From: Firmicutes bacterium CAG:884 | GTDB lineage: Bacteria; Bacillota_I; Bacilli_A; RF39; UBA660 | Length of the DNA: 64,000 nucleotides | Direction: 5' to 3' | Assembly: GCA_000433875.1 (NCBI GenBank) | Contig: HF993347.1 | Location: 59,284 to 123,283, forward strand | Shown here: one piece after another, positions 25,999 through 35,038 of the stretch | Position numbering within the stretch: position 1 is the stretch's first letter | Layout of the letters: the number at the start of each line of letters is the position of its first letter | The notes under the pieces: generated by a model | Database searches by the model: none | Seen by the model: only the letters and a program-made list of their open reading frames with translations | What the model was told of the DNA's origin: nothing | Translations under genes and position numbers: made by a program

Positions 25999-27720
25999 TT
26001 ACCCTTTCAAATATTTTTCAACAAATTCTTTTATATCATTTGGTATATCTATATTTTGATTTTTATGATATTTCAAAAAGTAATATTCTCCCATATCAGC
26101 CATAAACTCTTGTTTATTAGAATATGAATAATCCCTCATTGGTCTATTACTCATACTTACATATTTATTATATAAATTACTAACAATACTTGTACTTGAA
26201 AGCGCAATTTTATTTTGATTAAAATATGTCTTTTTATCGTAAGTATGGACAAGTTCGTGAACAATAACTTCACTAGGATAATCGTAATTCGTGTAAGTTT
26301 CGCAGTTGATATCAATAAATGTTATTACATAATCATTTGTTTCAAGTATAATATTCTTTCCAACTGTATCATTTCCGTGAAATTTTACATAATCTTTATT
26401 TGTTAAAAAAGTTATTTTTACATTTGTAAATAATTTAGGAAAATAATTATAAGCTTCTCTCGCGTCTCTAATGTTATTAGAATAAGAACATCCTTTTTGT
26501 ACTTCTATAGTAGTTTTACCTATAGTAATACTATCATAAACATCAAGTTCTCTATAATATGAACCTTTATGTACATAAAAATTAGTATCTTTTTCTATAT
26601 AACATTTATCCCCAGCTAAACATTTAGTTCCACCATTAATAGAAGTACTATATTCATATATAGTTGTTCCTTTTACATTAATAATTGGCGCCTCTATATA
26701 ACATCCGCCATTATTTAAAGTACAAGCTTTGGTAGTATAAATATTACCATTTACAATAAAGTTAGCACTTATTTTTTTTAGTCTTACAGGATACAAATCT
26801 ATTTTTTTAGAAAAACTATAAGATTTTCCTCCGTAATAAAAAATATAATCAGAATTTTTGACAATACTCCATCCATTTATTCCTTCTACATTCGGAATAT
26901 AAACTGAACATATACTTTGATTATTATATATATTACAAGTTTTACTTCCAACACTTTCGAGATTAACAACAATTTCTTTTTTAGTAATTGCATAAAGTAT
27001 CATATTATTATTAACATTTATAGTTTGTCCACTTTTATATAGCGGTGTTTTATCGGTTGCTTTTAAACTATACCCTATTATTTCATAACCGTTTCTTGTT
27101 ATTATTGGCAATTTAACACTACAATTATCGCCTTTACAAGTTAATTTATTACTTTGAACACTCGCACCATTTCCATTTATAGTTATAGTATGTTCAACTT
27201 TATTTTCATAAACAGGATATATTGTTATATCTTCCGCTAATTTAATTATGCTTCCTTTATTATAATTTATATTTCCATTATTATTTAGACTATACCCTAT
27301 AACATTATCATAATAAGGTAATTTTACTTTACAAGATGATTCATCATTGTATATATAACAAGATATTTCTTCTTCACCAGCTAAAAGCGTTAGTTTTTTT
27401 CTTGTAATTGCATATAGTTCTATATTATTATCAATTTCTATACTTTCATTAACTAAATATTCTGGATTAAGTAAATCATTCTTACTCCATCCAACAAGTT
27501 CATAATTAGTTCTATTAATTAAAGGTAATTTTACTTTACATTTATTAGAATATGTAAAGCAACTTAATGTTTGATTTATATCAAATCCTTTTCCTTTTAA
27601 TGTAACATAATATATGGTTTTCTTATTATTAACAATTTCATCTTTTTTTAATGAGAAAAGCAATATAATACCAATAACAATAAAAAAAGCAATTATAAAA
27701 AAATACTTTTTCTTATTCAT
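25999..27720 (-). CDS. Membrane-anchored metalloprotease, anthrax-lethal-factor-like (paralogue, five repeats)
   Basis: The 573-aa protein is a tandem paralogue of the 699-aa protease downstream, with a 2-base gap. It has an anchor helix (residues 6-24), five Cys-pair repeats (SCYIYNDESSCKVKLP, TCNIYNNQSICSVYIP and others) and the same C-terminal domain: HELVH (488-492), Tyr531 and Glu538. A long stretch around YNKYVSMSNRPMRDYSY is identical in both proteins, marking recent duplication of the protease end while the repeats diverged. A promoter with TTTACT, 17 bases, TATAAT lies upstream on the minus strand. The pair probably forms one operon. Confidence 0.78.
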   Translation of the reverse strand: MNKKKYFFIIAFFIVIGIILLFSLKKDEIVNNKKTIYYVTLKGKGFDINQTLSCFTYSNKCKVKLPLINRTNYELVGWSKNDLLNPEYLVNESIEIDNNIELYAITRKKLTLLAGEEEISCYIYNDESSCKVKLPYYDNVIGYSLNNNGNINYNKGSIIKLAEDITIYPVYENKVEHTITINGNGASVQSNKLTCKGDNCSVKLPIITRNGYEIIGYSLKATDKTPLYKSGQTINVNNNMILYAITKKEIVVNLESVGSKTCNIYNNQSICSVYIPNVEGINGWSIVKNSDYIFYYGGKSYSFSKKIDLYPVRLKKISANFIVNGNIYTTKACTLNNGGCYIEAPIINVKGTTIYEYSTSINGGTKCLAGDKCYIEKDTNFYVHKGSYYRELDVYDSITIGKTTIEVQKGCSYSNNIRDAREAYNYFPKLFTNVKITFLTNKDYVKFHGNDTVGKNIILETNDYVITFIDINCETYTNYDYPSEVIVHELVHTYDKKTYFNQNKIALSSTSIVSNLYNKYVSMSNRPMRDYSYSNKQEFMADMGEYYFLKYHKNQNIDIPNDIKEFVEKYLKG

Positions 27721-27773
27721 AACTTACTCCTACTCTATATAAATTATACAATATTATAATTGTAAAGTAAATG

Positions 27774-27800
27774 AAAAATATAGGAATTAATCCTATATTT
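27774..27800 (-). terminator. Terminator of the DUF285 surface protein gene
   Basis: Inverted repeat AAATATAGGA / TCCTATATTT with a 5-base loop, containing the TAG stop and followed by TTTTT on the minus strand. Confidence 0.75.
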
Positions 27801-29400
27801 GATTACCTTTTACTATATTACTATTTGATGATTTGGTTGCAATCATATTATCAACTAAAGTACTTGCATTAGCAATATAATTAACTGTTATTTTAGCGTT
27901 CGCTTCAGTTGCAGCTTCACTAAACATATCTGTATAGCCTGTTACATTTGCATTCATTATATTTATTTTAGTTTGAAGTTTTATGGAACTTCGAAACATT
28001 CCAATCATATCTGTTACTTTTGATGTATTAAACATACTTAAATCCAAAGTTGTAAGATTTGAACAATTTGTAAACATATACCCCATATCTCCTACATTTG
28101 CTGTATTAAAACTAGAAATATCAAGATTTACTAAATTTCTACAAGTAGAAAACATACTATTCATATTAGTAACTTTTGATGTATTAAATCCACTTAAATT
28201 TAAACTTGTCAACGATGAACACAATTTAAACATAGCAGTCATACTAGTCATATTTGATGTATTAAAATTACTTAAATCAAGAGTAACCAACGAAGCACAA
28301 CCATTAAACATATTACTTGTACTTGTAGCTTTTGATGTATCAAAACTACTCAAATCAAGAGTTGTTAAAGCAGAACACCTTGTAAACATAAACCATATAT
28401 TTACTAAATTAGTCGTATTAAAGTTATTAATATATAAATTTTGAAGTAGCGAACAATTTTCAAACATTCCACCCATAGTAGATACATTAACAGTATTAAA
28501 ACTATTTAAATCTAAAGATACTAAAGAACTATTCTTAGTAAACATATAACTCATATTAGTAACATTAGATGTATTAAAATTACCATTAAAATCAATAGTC
28601 TTTAAACTAGCAAAATCACCAAACATATTACTACAATTAATAGGTGCAAATATAGGAGCATCACTAGCTATATATAAATTATATAAAGCATTACCAGAAG
28701 CATCACTATTACCACTACTCTTTAAATAAGCATAAACTTTCTTTAGACTAGCATTATCACTAACATCAAAACACAAATTTGATATATCACAAGTACTAGG
28801 AACATTACCAGTATTCTTCTCAAAACTAATACTCTCTATATAAGGCCTATAAGTATCACTCCAAAATTCTGTTTTAGCACTATAACCATTCTTCATAACA
28901 GAATTAACACTAACTTGAACAGCATTTATCATAACACTAGCACTCAAATTTTCAGTATTATTAGAATTAATAAACTCACTATCCTTAGCATCATCAATAT
29001 AAGGATTCCAATACCAATAAATAGTTAAAGTCTCTGATCCCTTCTTCAAATAAGAATAATAAGTATGTAATTCACTCTTATAATCACTAGAAGTATAAAA
29101 CTTTAAGTTTTCCGGTAAACTAGTTCTTTCAATTCTAAGACTAGCATACATATCAACAGATGATCCGGTAGCATCCATAACTAAATCAAAAGAACCCTTA
29201 TCACCAGGTACAATCGCACCATCCTTTAAAGTAATTATTTTTGACTGATTAACCTCAGTAAAACCACTAACATTAAAAACAGCCTTACCAGAATTACCAG
29301 TTATTGTGCCATTAACAACTTTACGATAATACGCAACAGAACCTATTACACAATATAGGACAAGTAAAACTATAAAAATAATCAAACCTTTTTTATTCAT
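27793..29400 (-). CDS. Surface protein with IVPGDKGSF domain and DUF285 (BspA-like) repeats
   Basis: The 535-aa protein has a signal or anchor helix (residues 4-22), a TasA/camelysin-like domain (about 30-180) with the segment IVPGDKGSFDLV, and at least seven repeats of about 24 residues with the pattern LDLSSFNTSKVTNMxxMF (about 270-480). These are the DUF285/BspA-type leucine-rich repeats common on surface proteins of Mollicutes and gut bacteria. The C terminus has no sorting signal. The N-terminal domain is shared with the decayed gene at 46.7-47.2 kb. Role in adhesion is inferred from the repeat class. Confidence 0.8.
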   Translation of the reverse strand: MNKKGLIIFIVLLVLYCVIGSVAYYRKVVNGTITGNSGKAVFNVSGFTEVNQSKIITLKDGAIVPGDKGSFDLVMDATGSSVDMYASLRIERTSLPENLKFYTSSDYKSELHTYYSYLKKGSETLTIYWYWNPYIDDAKDSEFINSNNTENLSASVMINAVQVSVNSVMKNGYSAKTEFWSDTYRPYIESISFEKNTGNVPSTCDISNLCFDVSDNASLKKVYAYLKSSGNSDASGNALYNLYIASDAPIFAPINCSNMFGDFASLKTIDFNGNFNTSNVTNMSYMFTKNSSLVSLDLNSFNTVNVSTMGGMFENCSLLQNLYINNFNTTNLVNIWFMFTRCSALTTLDLSSFDTSKATSTSNMFNGCASLVTLDLSNFNTSNMTSMTAMFKLCSSLTSLNLSGFNTSKVTNMNSMFSTCRNLVNLDISSFNTANVGDMGYMFTNCSNLTTLDLSMFNTSKVTDMIGMFRSSIKLQTKINIMNANVTGYTDMFSEAATEANAKITVNYIANASTLVDNMIATKSSNSNIVKGNQI

Positions 29401-29423
29401 AAAATCATTCCTATTCTATATAG

Positions 29424-29452
29424 ATTTTACCATAAAAATATTAAACAATCAA
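29424..29452 (-). promoter_or_regulatory. Sigma-A promoter of the DUF285 surface protein gene
   Basis: Minus strand TTGATT (29447-29452), 17 bases ending ATGG, TAAAAT (29424-29429). The -35 overlaps the TGA stop of the 397-aa gene upstream. Confidence 0.6.
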
Positions 29453-30642
29453 CTATAAATTTTAAAACTAACAATCCTACTATTCTTTACCTTGCGCCAC
29501 GTATCAAAATAATACATATAGTTACCAGGAATTATAAAACTACCAGAATCAATCCTATCAATAAGTATATCTTTTATCAAAATATCAACAAGAAAAACGC
29601 AATTATTTCTAGTTGAATAATACTTTTTTAAATTACCACGACTAAACTTATATAATTTAGCATTCACTCTACTTTCCAATTTATGAGCATAAGTATAATC
29701 ATACGGACTAGACCAAGGAACTGTATCCTTTTTCAAATTCTTAATACGAGATCTTATAATACTCTTTTCTTTATCAGTTAAATAAAAACCATATTCAAAA
29801 ATAACTTTTTTATCAACATCTCTAACAAAATCATAATACTTTAACCTATTAGTTAAACTATACATAACTCCATCACCAAATATTTTAAAGAAAGATAAAC
29901 TATCTTTATCATATTGACCAAATGCTAAAACCTCATCCTCAAAACAAATATCAATATGACCAGGCCTACTATATATTTTAGGCCCAACGTGTATCGAAAT
30001 ATAAATATCAGGCTTCCTTGCTTCAAAAGTACCCTTTACATCTTTACCCATTTCCTTAAGTATTTTAACTCTTTTATAAGCAAAATAAGGAATAAATAAA
30101 GCAATCAAAACCGGAACACTAGGTCTTATTCCTTTTAATCTATAAGATGAAACACTCATAATAAAATCTCTAAAATAAGAAAAACCAAACTCTAAAGCAT
30201 ATATACCAAGTAAATATGAAACAAAAGTATTTCTTGAAATAACAAATATGCAAATAAGTAAAGAAATAAGTGAACTAACAATATAATATATACTCTTTAA
30301 AACACTATCTTTTCTAACTAATATAAAACAAATAAATCTATTTATCGTATCTAAACTAAAAAAGAAAATAAACGCTATTTGAAAAAATAATATAAAACTT
30401 GATTTCAATTTATAAACAAAATAACTGATTAATATAATAAATATACCTAAAAATAAATTAGAAAAGAACTTTTTACTATTTTTCAAATTAAGCCAAAAAA
30501 ACATATTTGAAACAATCTTTAAAAGAATTACACATAAAACACCAATAAATAACAATGTTGTTGCCTCATAAGGAAATATAAACGTCATAATTCCAACAAA
30601 AATAGACAAAAAAGAAGTAAATAATAATCTTAATGAGTCCAT
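29449..30642 (-). CDS. Polytopic membrane protein with C-terminal papain-like (NlpC/P60-like) domain
   Basis: The 397-aa protein has about seven helices in residues 1-200 in pairs, resembling HdeD/DUF308-type proteins, then a C-terminal soluble domain of 190 residues. That domain has VGPKIYSRPGHIDICFEDE and later NNCVFLVDIL (Cys348) and GSFIIPGNYMYYF, the order His, then Asn-Cys, then PG-x-Y seen in NlpC/P60-like and DUF4105-type folds. Catalysis is not certain because the exact dyad cannot be aligned by eye. It is the last gene of a three-gene membrane operon, overlapping the 281-aa gene. Confidence 0.55.
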   Translation of the reverse strand: MDSLRLLFTSFLSIFVGIMTFIFPYEATTLLFIGVLCVILLKIVSNMFFWLNLKNSKKFFSNLFLGIFIILISYFVYKLKSSFILFFQIAFIFFFSLDTINRFICFILVRKDSVLKSIYYIVSSLISLLICIFVISRNTFVSYLLGIYALEFGFSYFRDFIMSVSSYRLKGIRPSVPVLIALFIPYFAYKRVKILKEMGKDVKGTFEARKPDIYISIHVGPKIYSRPGHIDICFEDEVLAFGQYDKDSLSFFKIFGDGVMYSLTNRLKYYDFVRDVDKKVIFEYGFYLTDKEKSIIRSRIKNLKKDTVPWSSPYDYTYAHKLESRVNAKLYKFSRGNLKKYYSTRNNCVFLVDILIKDILIDRIDSGSFIIPGNYMYYFDTWRKVKNSRIVSFKIYS

Positions 30643-31487
30643 TATTCCACCTCTTTATTCACATTTTTATTTAAATAACTATTAATTAATGTATAGAAAA
30701 CAACAAATACTATACCAACACTAAGTACCATTAAAGAAGTAATAAAGAATTGATAAGCTAAATTTTTAATGACAGATATAACAAACATATCTACATTAAT
30801 TAACTTAGTTAAATAGCCAAACACCATATATGGGATCATAAATAAAGTACCAGAAACTATTAATGATATACCAATATATTTAAATGGTTTATATAAACTA
30901 TATGTAAATACAAATATTATAAACATAAGTATAATAATCGCACCTATAAAATAAAATACCGATATACTAGAATAAATACCCGTTATTTCTTTTAAAAAAC
31001 TATCACTCATAATTTCCTCTTTATCAGGTAATGATTCCTCTATTTCTTCCATCTCTTTCATTAATTCTTTTTTAATTTCTTCTTTTTGTAAAGTATTAAG
31101 TTTTGTATTTTTAGACATTGCTAAATCTAATAAATTATTAAGCGTATTATTATCAAATGTCGGAAAATCCTTATCTAATATATAATAATCAATAGCTTTC
31201 GCAAAATAATCATCCATTAAATTAGTAAATTCTTGACTAGATATAACAGCTTTAGCATCTTCTCTTGATATATCAAACTCTTCAAAAATACCAATTATTT
31301 CATATTCAAGACTAACACCATCTACTTCCATCTTAAGAACATTAGAAGTATTTAAAACTTTTTTTAAATTATTAGTATTTATAAATCTACTAACACTAAT
31401 ATAAAATATCATTAAAAGTGAAACAATACATGCAAAAATACTTAATATAACTGCAAAAAACTTACCTAATTCTTTTAAAAACTTCAT
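30642..31487 (-). CDS. Four-helix membrane protein, unknown
   Basis: The 281-aa protein has an N-terminal helix (residues 10-35), an extracytoplasmic acidic region with long helices (KKELMKEMEEIEESLPDKEE) and three further helices (170-275). Coupled to both neighbours: its ATG overlaps the TGA of the 288-aa gene, and its TAA overlaps the start of the 397-aa gene. No family recognised. Position suggests it works with these two membrane proteins. Confidence 0.55.
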   Translation of the reverse strand: MKFLKELGKFFAVILSIFACIVSLLMIFYISVSRFINTNNLKKVLNTSNVLKMEVDGVSLEYEIIGIFEEFDISREDAKAVISSQEFTNLMDDYFAKAIDYYILDKDFPTFDNNTLNNLLDLAMSKNTKLNTLQKEEIKKELMKEMEEIEESLPDKEEIMSDSFLKEITGIYSSISVFYFIGAIIILMFIIFVFTYSLYKPFKYIGISLIVSGTLFMIPYMVFGYLTKLINVDMFVISVIKNLAYQFFITSLMVLSVGIVFVVFYTLINSYLNKNVNKEVE

Positions 31488-32350
31488 TTAATCCTCCTAT
31501 AACCTTCCTTTTTACTTCTTTTTTCACTTACTTTAATTTGTTTATCAATTACCTTTTCATTTAACATAATATATATACTTAAATATGAAACAATAATTCC
31601 AAGTACTAAAAGAAAATAGTTACATTCATTTCTATTTAATGAAAAGCTTGGATTCTTTTTACTATACTTAATATCAATAGTATTATGTTTCATTTTATCA
31701 GGTATTTTAACTAAATTACTATAATGATTATCATCAACAACATAATGAACCAAATAATTATTATCGTATATACCTATAACATTACCATTAACTACATTAG
31801 AGTTTTTATCAAATCTCATATAATTAACTAAATTATACATTTGATATGTAAATAAATAAGCCCCAAATAAGAAAAGTAAAATCAAAAATGGTCTAAATAC
31901 TCTAATAGTACCATAATTAATATTTCTAATTTTATAAAGTTTTCTAAATACTATACCAAGTGATAATAATAAACACCCAAATACTATTCCAAATAAAACA
32001 TATTCAAAATTATATTCTCCTTTAATATAGAAACAATTTCTTCTTTCATTTTTCGCACAATACATTTTAAGAATTTTCCCATTATAATCATTAGGATTCA
32101 AAGCTTTTCCATCCGCATATGATAAAAAAGTAACTTCTGTTTCTCCGGAACTATCAATATAATACCCATTATTATCTTTAAAAGATACATACTTAACAAC
32201 ATATTTACTATTTCTTACCATTAAATTATAAAAAGCATACATTGAAGAAGAAATTAAAATCAAACTAAATATAATTAATATTCCTGAAAAAATATAATTA
32301 CCTTTCTTTCCAAAGAAAGAATTAAAGGTTTTTATAAACTTTGTATACAT
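31484..32350 (-). CDS. DUF3592-like membrane protein
   Basis: The 288-aa protein has four helices (residues 17-40, 110-130, 150-170, 245-265) and two extracytoplasmic stretches. The second one reads GNVIGIYDNNYLVHYVVDD and DIKYSKKNPS, the typical DUF3592 beta hairpin (x-V-x-G-x-V, then YxxxNP). Stop TGA overlaps the next ATG. The C terminus is basic (KRSKKEGYRRIK) and cytoplasmic. Function unknown. Confidence 0.6.
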   Translation of the reverse strand: MYTKFIKTFNSFFGKKGNYIFSGILIIFSLILISSSMYAFYNLMVRNSKYVVKYVSFKDNNGYYIDSSGETEVTFLSYADGKALNPNDYNGKILKMYCAKNERRNCFYIKGEYNFEYVLFGIVFGCLLLSLGIVFRKLYKIRNINYGTIRVFRPFLILLFLFGAYLFTYQMYNLVNYMRFDKNSNVVNGNVIGIYDNNYLVHYVVDDNHYSNLVKIPDKMKHNTIDIKYSKKNPSFSLNRNECNYFLLVLGIIVSYLSIYIMLNEKVIDKQIKVSEKRSKKEGYRRIK

Positions 32351-32387
32351 CTAATATCACCTATAATAATTATAAAGCAAAACAAAC

Positions 32388-32419
32388 AAAAAAGATAGTA
32401 TTTTATTTAAATTACTATC
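32388..32419 (-). terminator. Terminator of the decayed toxin-antitoxin module
   Basis: Minus strand GATAGTA, 12 bases, TACTATC, then TTTTTT. It includes the TAG stop of the toxin frame. Confidence 0.65.
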
Positions 32420-32700
32420 CAAAAATCTCACTATGACTACCAGTTATAACTAATAATATAATTTCATCACCAGAATACTTATAAATAAGAACCCAATCTG
32501 GTTCAATATGTAAATCAAGACAATTTTTTAACTTTTTATTATCGTATAGTGGATGATCATTATATTTAGGATCCAGTAGTTCTCCATTTGCTAATTTATC
32601 AACAACATTTATTAACTTGAATCTATCTTTACCCTGCTTTAAAAGTTTTTTTAAATTTTTCCTAAATCAGTTTGAATAAACAACACTATATGTCTTCCCT
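32415..32700 (-). pseudogene. RelE/YafQ-family toxin, interrupted by TGA
   Basis: The minus-strand frame ending TAG 32415-32417 encodes a C-terminal YafQ/RelE-type toxin: KKLLKQGKDRFKLI, LDPKYNDHPL, then CLDLHIEPDWVLIYKY and ITGSHSEIFG, including the family His-x-x-P-D-W and the terminal GSHS. Upstream the frame reads KTYSVVYSN, then TGA (32667-32669), then FRKNLKK. No ATG, GTG or TTG start follows the TGA before the conserved part, and upstream of it only a non-standard ATA is available before a TAA. A CGA-to-TGA or TGG-to-TGA change would explain it. The toxin is therefore probably dead. Confidence 0.75.
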
Positions 32701-32889
32701 ATTTAACAATTCCTTCTTTAAATCATCCCAATTATTATTTTTCTTATACTCATCAATATGTTTTTCTATATAATCTAGTTCTTTTAAAGCATCTTTCATA
32801 TTTGTTATCATCTTTGGTTCCTTTACATCAAAAGGAATACCGCCTTGCATAATTACCTGTTTTATAGTCATATTTATTAAACCACTCAT
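32686..32889 (-). pseudogene. RelB/DinJ-family antitoxin, N-terminally truncated
   Basis: The frame encodes the C-terminal part of a DinJ-type antitoxin (INMTIKQVIMQGGIPFDV, then an acidic helical toxin-binding tail). The ribbon-helix-helix start is missing: reading upstream in frame gives EILQRLGVS, then a TAA just before it. The first ATG (32889) lies inside the family's conserved SMS/NxTxAIN region. The gene overlaps the toxin frame by about 15 bases, as in intact dinJ-yafQ pairs. The break coincides with a junction to an AAA ATPase fragment. A shortened 67-aa product might still be made, but it lacks the DNA-binding strand. Confidence 0.65.
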
Positions 32890-33034
32890 TGAAACACCAA
32901 GTCTTTGTAGTATTTCAGTTTTTTAAGTTCTAAAATTATTTGTTTTAAAATAACAGATTTTCCACATCGTCTAATTCCCGTATATCATAAAAAGGTCTAA
33001 TTTTAGATAAATATTTCTCTTTTATAATCACCAT
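32886..33034 (-). pseudogene. Remnant of AAA ATPase with DUF4143-type N terminus
   Basis: From ATG 33034 the minus strand reads MVIIKEKYLSKIRPFYDI. After a one-base frame change it continues with GIRRCGKSVILKQIILELKK, the Walker A region of AAA_14/DUF4143 ATPases, ending TGA at 32886-32888. In intact relatives about ten residues (ending in a VxTG-like strand) separate these parts, so a small deletion with frameshift is likely. The reading frame then runs out of phase into antitoxin sequence. Together these show a deletion that joined the first 45 codons of one gene to the back half of another. Confidence 0.65.
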
Positions 33035-33124
33035 CAATTTCAATTATAAAACATTTTATCAAAATTGTAAGTTTTGTATTATAGACTATACAAAATTGAC
33101 AATTTTTTTAGTTTTATACAATAA

Positions 33125-33146
33125 AAGACACTATTTAAAGTGTCTT
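33125..33146 (-). terminator. Terminator of the ruvX-ddl operon
   Basis: Minus strand AAGACACT, 6 bases, AGTGTCTT followed by TTATT. It ends at the ddl stop codon. Confidence 0.75.
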
Positions 33147-34311
33147 ATTTTTTCAATCCCTTACATCCCTTTATACCAGCACCAGAAAGTATGTTAGAAC
33201 TAAATGAATGTACCTTGCTTTCCTTATTCTTGTAATCCTTAATAGCAATATTAATCATATCATCTAATAATTCAGGATACTTTTTACCAGCAGCATCCCA
33301 AAGGTAAAATGATAAAGAACCAGGACAAGTATTAGGCTCATTAACATAAATATTTTTACTCTTCTTATCAATCATAAAATCAATTCGAGCAACACCAGAC
33401 AAATTAAGAGCCTTAAACGTTTCTTTAGCATATTCCTTAATTTTCTCAGTTACCTTTTCATCTAAATCAGCAGGAATCCTACGACTAGCAGAAGCCATTC
33501 CCTTAGAACCTTTAGTCTTAGAAGAACCCAAATACTTATCACTATAACTAAGTATCTCATCTTCTCCCATAACCTCTTCTAAAGGACTAACCTCACAATA
33601 TTCATAATCACCAAGAACACTAGCATTAACCTCAGTAATACTCTCTAATTTCTTTTCAACAGCAACTTTCTTCTCATAAACAAAAGCATCTCTTAAAGCA
33701 CTTTCAAGTTCATTTTCTGTATGTGCGATTGTAATACCAATACTAGATCCTAAATTAGCAGGTTTAATAATTACAGGATAACCAATTTTTTTAACATTCT
33801 TTAAAACATTATCAAAATCATTCATCTCATAATCATAAATACAAGTATAAGGTACAACTGGAAGATCGTGCATCTTCATAACCTCTTTCATAACAACCTT
33901 ATCTTGACCTAATGCAGAACCTAAAACATTACTACCAACATATGGAACACCAATAGTTTCCAAAAATCCCTGTAAAGTTCCATCTTCTACACCACTACCA
34001 TGAACAACTGGTAATACTAAATCTACAGTATCAACAATTCTTCTTAAACCCTTTGTATTTTGTAAAACAAATTCATTATTTTTTTTATACATAATAACTT
34101 GCTTAGCATACCTTTTAAGTAAATCCATATCTTTATATAATTCAATATCCATTAATTGTTTACCAGTATACCAAACTCTATCTTTTCCCATATAAATAGG
34201 AATAACATCATACTTTTCAGTATCTAAATTGTGCATAGCTTGAACAGCCGATATAATACTAACTTCGTGTTCAACAGAAGTACCACCAAACATAACACCA
34301 ATCTTTAACAT
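33145..34311 (-). CDS. ddl: D-alanine--D-alanine ligase
   Basis: The 388-aa ATP-grasp enzyme joins two D-Ala for peptidoglycan in the cytoplasm. Landmarks: MFGGTSVEHEVSI (residues 7-19), VVHGSGVEDGTLQGFLE, the ATP site PVIIKPANLGSSIGI, and VARIDFMID with NEPNTCPGSLSFYLW at the Mg2+ and D-Ala2 sites. The Asn-Glu-Pro-Asn-Thr metal motif is intact. Strong GGAGG precedes ATG and overlaps the TGA of the hydrolase. The tail after residue 370 is slightly longer than usual. Presence of ddl means the cell builds peptidoglycan and is not a wall-less mollicute. Confidence 0.93.
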   Translation of the reverse strand: MLKIGVMFGGTSVEHEVSIISAVQAMHNLDTEKYDVIPIYMGKDRVWYTGKQLMDIELYKDMDLLKRYAKQVIMYKKNNEFVLQNTKGLRRIVDTVDLVLPVVHGSGVEDGTLQGFLETIGVPYVGSNVLGSALGQDKVVMKEVMKMHDLPVVPYTCIYDYEMNDFDNVLKNVKKIGYPVIIKPANLGSSIGITIAHTENELESALRDAFVYEKKVAVEKKLESITEVNASVLGDYEYCEVSPLEEVMGEDEILSYSDKYLGSSKTKGSKGMASASRRIPADLDEKVTEKIKEYAKETFKALNLSGVARIDFMIDKKSKNIYVNEPNTCPGSLSFYLWDAAGKKYPELLDDMINIAIKDYKNKESKVHSFSSNILSGAGIKGCKGLKK

Positions 34312-34314
34312 AAC

Positions 34315-35034
34315 TCATCCTCCTATAAAGTTTCTAACAATTTTATTAACTTGATTAATATTTTCCAAATAAGCATAATGTGTACCAGGTAATATAATCG
34401 TACCTGCATCACTTATTAACTTTTCAATCTCATAAGCATTACTCTTATCAACAGTAGTATCATTTTCACCCCAAATAATAAGAGTCGGACACTTTATTTT
34501 CTTAATATCTTCGCTTATATCATTATTTACGTGTTTTACAAGTATATCTCTCATTACTCCACTAGCATTTCTATAATCAACAGATCCCATATGTTTCTTT
34601 GCAAACTCAACCATTCCCTTTAAAAAAGAAACTTTCTTAACCTTCTTTAAAAACCTAATTTTTAAAGAATCTTTTAATATATCTCCTTTATAAGGACTAC
34701 CAAATAAAATAAGTTTTTCTGTATCATATTTACTAGCGTAAACAAGACCTATTTTACCACCAAATGAATGCCCAATAATTGAACATTTTTCATACCCAAA
34801 ATGTAAAACAATCTTATGAACAAAATCAGCATAATCTTCAATTGACCATACAGTTTTTGGTTCATCACTTAAACCAAAACCTGGCAAATCTATTATTAAA
34901 ACCTTTTTATTTTTAAGACCACCTACAAGCGGTTGCATCATTTCAATATTTTGACCCCATCCGTGAAGTAAAACAACTAAATCACCATCACCTATAATTT
35001 TATAATTAATATTTAAATCATCAATTCTTAACAC
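34315..35034 (-). CDS. Alpha/beta-hydrolase
   Basis: The 239-aa alpha/beta-hydrolase has oxyanion segment LLHGWGQN (residues 23-30), nucleophile elbow IGHSFGGK (Ser98 region), Asp in IIWGENDTTV and catalytic His in PGTHYAYLE. All three catalytic residues are present and there is no signal peptide, so it is cytoplasmic. Start is GTG at 35034, behind AGGTGATAG that contains the tandem TGA TAG stop of trmR. Substrate cannot be told. It is placed between trmR and ddl in one operon. Confidence 0.85.
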   Translation of the reverse strand: MLRIDDLNINYKIIGDGDLVVLLHGWGQNIEMMQPLVGGLKNKKVLIIDLPGFGLSDEPKTVWSIEDYADFVHKIVLHFGYEKCSIIGHSFGGKIGLVYASKYDTEKLILFGSPYKGDILKDSLKIRFLKKVKKVSFLKGMVEFAKKHMGSVDYRNASGVMRDILVKHVNNDISEDIKKIKCPTLIIWGENDTTVDKSNAYEIEKLISDAGTIILPGTHYAYLENINQVNKIVRNFIGG

Positions 35035-35038
35035 ACTA

